Source of the DNA: Anarhynchus alexandrinus
Lineage: Eukaryota; Chordata; Aves; Charadriiformes; Charadriidae
Reading direction: 5' to 3'
Assembly (NCBI GenBank): GCA_008711295.1
Contig: VUYV01000047.1
Location: 530,212-594,211 of the forward strand
Length of the DNA stretch: 64,000 bases
The stretch's first letter is position 1. Each line of letters starts with the position of its first letter. Positions 62,501-64,000 of the stretch are shown here, in pieces. A program made the translations under genes and the position numbers. The notes beneath the pieces are model-generated. The model was given only the letters and a program-made list of their open reading frames with translations, did no database searches and was not told the DNA's origin.

Positions 62501-63277
62501 GAACATGACTCACTCACATGGTTGGGAATGTCCATGTTGCTGCTGGGGAAGCGGACACAGTTTCTGCACATTTTGTTTACCAAATCTTCACGAAATACAA
62601 TTATTTCTTGGGTGCAATATTGAATCCTAAATGGAAAACATTAATGAAATTAAATGAATTGAGATGAAACTAAAAGATAGGGAGATGCATTATAAAGTTG
62701 ATCTCCTTCTAACACAGCAAAATGGAAAAGCACACTTGAATTAAAATAATACTTTCCCATCTTCCCTTCATTCCCTCCAGATTCAGAAAAAACATGATGC
62801 TTTTGAGCAGGATTTTTATACTCACTATCAAACTTTTAGCACTACTTTCTTTGATCAATAATTTGTGTCTTAATGTATTTAAAACTAGTTACAATTAATG
62901 TAAGTGAGGAATTCTATTCATTTGAAAAATTTAAGACCAATTTTTCCAAAGTTTGTAATTTTTGAAAATTACATCTACGCATAAATTAGTCATTCAGTGA
63001 AAAAAAAAAAGCATGAAAAACAGCAGTAAGTTACACTGTTACCTGCAAGGATTTGTTGTGAAAACTGAAAATGGCACCAGCTGTCTGAATTCCTCAGTAA
63101 TATTTTCAGCTAGGGGAGGTCTAAAATAAACAGCAACAGATGCATCAACAAAGACTCTTACCTTCTTTAACTATTTAACTCAATATTCCAAAATTTGAAA
63201 AAGTGTAGCAAACTGACCTTGGTAAAATGGAACCGGGACCAGGGTCTTCAGGGCCAGGGACAAACACAAATCGACTA
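59531..63277 (-). CDS. POLE2: POLE2, DNA polymerase epsilon subunit 2 (3' part)
   Basis: POLE2 (Dpb2) is the non-catalytic B subunit of leading-strand polymerase epsilon. It has an inactivated calcineurin-like phosphoesterase fold with an OB domain and links Pol epsilon to the CMG helicase. The window holds the last six coding exons on the minus strand: 63,277-63,218, 63,120-63,043, 62,626-62,518, 60,759-60,583, 60,462-60,395 and 59,549-59,531. All have GT-AG borders and compatible phases. They encode about 169 C-terminal residues of a roughly 527-residue protein, starting [20 protein letters not shown] and ending KLQGL-stop. Identity to human is high ([74 protein letters not shown]). The exon encoding the preceding residues was not found before 64,000, so the gene continues to the right. 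Confidence 0.96.
60395..60462 (-). CDS. POLE2: POLE2 coding exon, [10 protein letters not shown]
   Basis: Codes for [20 protein letters not shown] plus ED and two bases of Ser. Borders are ctttacag and gacag|gtaaat. Confidence 0.95.
60583..60759 (-). CDS. POLE2: POLE2 coding exon, [11 protein letters not shown]
   Basis: 59 codons, phase 0 at both ends. Covers the core of the phosphoesterase-like fold near its C-terminus. Confidence 0.97.
60760..62517 (-). other. POLE2 intron between the FVKTIL and IQYCTQ exons
   Basis: A 1.8-kb intron with no recognised repeat family. The flanking shorter introns (59,550-60,394, 60,463-60,582, 62,627-63,042 and 63,121-63,217) also show nothing. Confidence 0.75.
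62518..62626 (-). CDS. POLE2: POLE2 coding exon, [11 protein letters not shown]
   Basis: Codes for [20 protein letters not shown] and [16 protein letters not shown], with the first base completing an Arg codon. The donor is cat|gtgagt. Confidence 0.97.
63043..63120 (-). CDS. POLE2: POLE2 coding exon, [11 protein letters not shown]
   Basis: Codes for [20 protein letters not shown] and TTNPC with split Arg codons at both ends. Confidence 0.96.
63218..63277 (-). CDS. POLE2: POLE2 coding exon, [11 protein letters not shown]
   Basis: Codes for [19 protein letters not shown], part of the conserved phosphoesterase-like core. Its donor is ccaag|gtcagt and its acceptor ctttttacag. It is the most upstream POLE2 exon in the window. 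Confidence 0.95.
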
Positions 63278-63567
63278 CTGTAAAAAGTTCAACACATCAC
63301 TTTTATACAAAATGATCCTAGAAGTATCTAAACATTGGTTATATACTGCCATTACTCCACAGATGCATGCAAATAACCTATTCTGGGGTGGAGATGACAG
63401 CTCTTCCTGGTATTAGGAACCACAGAAGTCATAGCTAAGGCATAGGATACATATCCACTCCTCACTAACGTGGAAGAACCCCCAATAAGTGTTCACCATG
63501 GAAGGGGACTGCCTACGGGTAGGAAGACAGACCAGGTGGGCAGCCTGGCTCAGGACTCGGGGGGAAT
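63278..63567 (-). other. POLE2 intron, left part
   Basis: No exon is visible. The exon for the preceding POLE2 residues must lie beyond the window. Confidence 0.7.
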
Positions 63568-63925
63568 CATATAATAGTTTGAGGTGGAAGGGATCTTTAA
63601 AGGCCATCTAGTCCAACCCCCTGCCATGAGCAGGGACACCTTCAACTAGATCAGGTTGCTCAGAGCCCCATCCAACCTGACCTGGAATGTTTCTAGGGAT
63701 GGGGCATCTCCCACCTCTCTGGGCAACCTGGGCCAGGGTCTCACCACCCTCAGTGTAAAAGATTTCTTCCTAATACCTAGTCTACATCTTCCTAGAAACT
63801 TGGCTTTAGAAAGCCATTACCCCTTGTCCTATTGCAACAGGCCCTGCTAAAAAGTTTGTCCCCATCTTTCCTGTAGCCCCTTTAGGGACTGGAAGGGGCT
63901 ATAAGGTCTCCCTGGAGTAATGGGC
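63568..63925 (-). repeat. CR1 LINE 3' fragment in a POLE2 intron
   Basis: Antisense CR1 3' UTR starting atcatataatagtttgaggt and continuing through ccatctagtccaaccccctg to agcccctttagggactggaa. Its 3' end has only one degraded octamer, and it is 5'-truncated near 63,925. Confidence 0.93.
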
Positions 63926-64000
63926 TCCAAGATCTCATGCAGGGACCCCAGATAACCCATCAGCGGCACACCACAGAGCCCCACCGGAACACAGGAGAGA

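Overview
The window looks like a bird chromosome. The repeats are mainly CR1 LINE fragments, several with the avian 3' end made of repeats of an ATTCTATG-type octamer. There are retroviral LTR copies, no SINE family is visible, and the promoters are compact and GC-rich. The gene order RPS29(-), 7SL RNA(+), LRR1(+), MGAT2(+), DNAAF2(-), POLE2(-) matches the vertebrate neighbourhood known from human 14q21.3. All proteins were recognised by reading them against remembered family sequences, because no database search was possible. The species cannot be named.

Layout. Bases 1-21,640 are a gene-poor flank with a CR1 fragment at the left edge, five more CR1 pieces, one LTR and several AT-rich, TAAT-rich blocks that may be conserved non-coding elements. 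Bases 21,640-22,675 hold RPS29, with three coding exons and a TOP start, facing away from a full-length 7SL (SRP) RNA gene that has a CRE 45-52 bases upstream and a Pol III T4 stop. A second LTR copy, inverted relative to the first, lies at 23.2-23.8 kb, so the RPS29-7SL pair sits between inverted LTRs. LRR1 runs from 25,488 to 33,707 in four coding exons, with a C-rich minisatellite just upstream. The MGAT2 coding sequence is a single open frame at 39.4-40.8 kb. It follows an AT-rich minisatellite with perfect TTCTAGAA sites, and its 5' end looks damaged by an assembly gap. DNAAF2 (43,401-58,221, minus) has three coding exons and a 10.3-kb first intron. The last six coding exons of POLE2 (59,531-63,277, minus) close the window, and the rest of that gene lies beyond the right edge.

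How the genes relate. RPS29 and 7SL RNA both serve protein synthesis and targeting. LRR1 (CUL2 ligase receptor that removes the CMG helicase from replicated DNA) and POLE2 (Pol epsilon subunit that sits on CMG) both work on the replisome. MGAT2 is a Golgi N-glycan branching enzyme. DNAAF2 is a cytoplasmic assembly factor for ciliary dynein arms, and its promoter carries three near-copies of a 33-bp module pairing an RFX X-box-like half-site with a YY1-like site. That module is the most interesting regulatory signal here.

Cautions. Three single N bases (25,159, 39,518 and 52,563) lie in poly-C, in GC-rich coding DNA and between two copies of a duplicated segment, so each is probably a closed or collapsed assembly gap. 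Exon borders were placed by eye from GT/AG signals, reading frame and family similarity.
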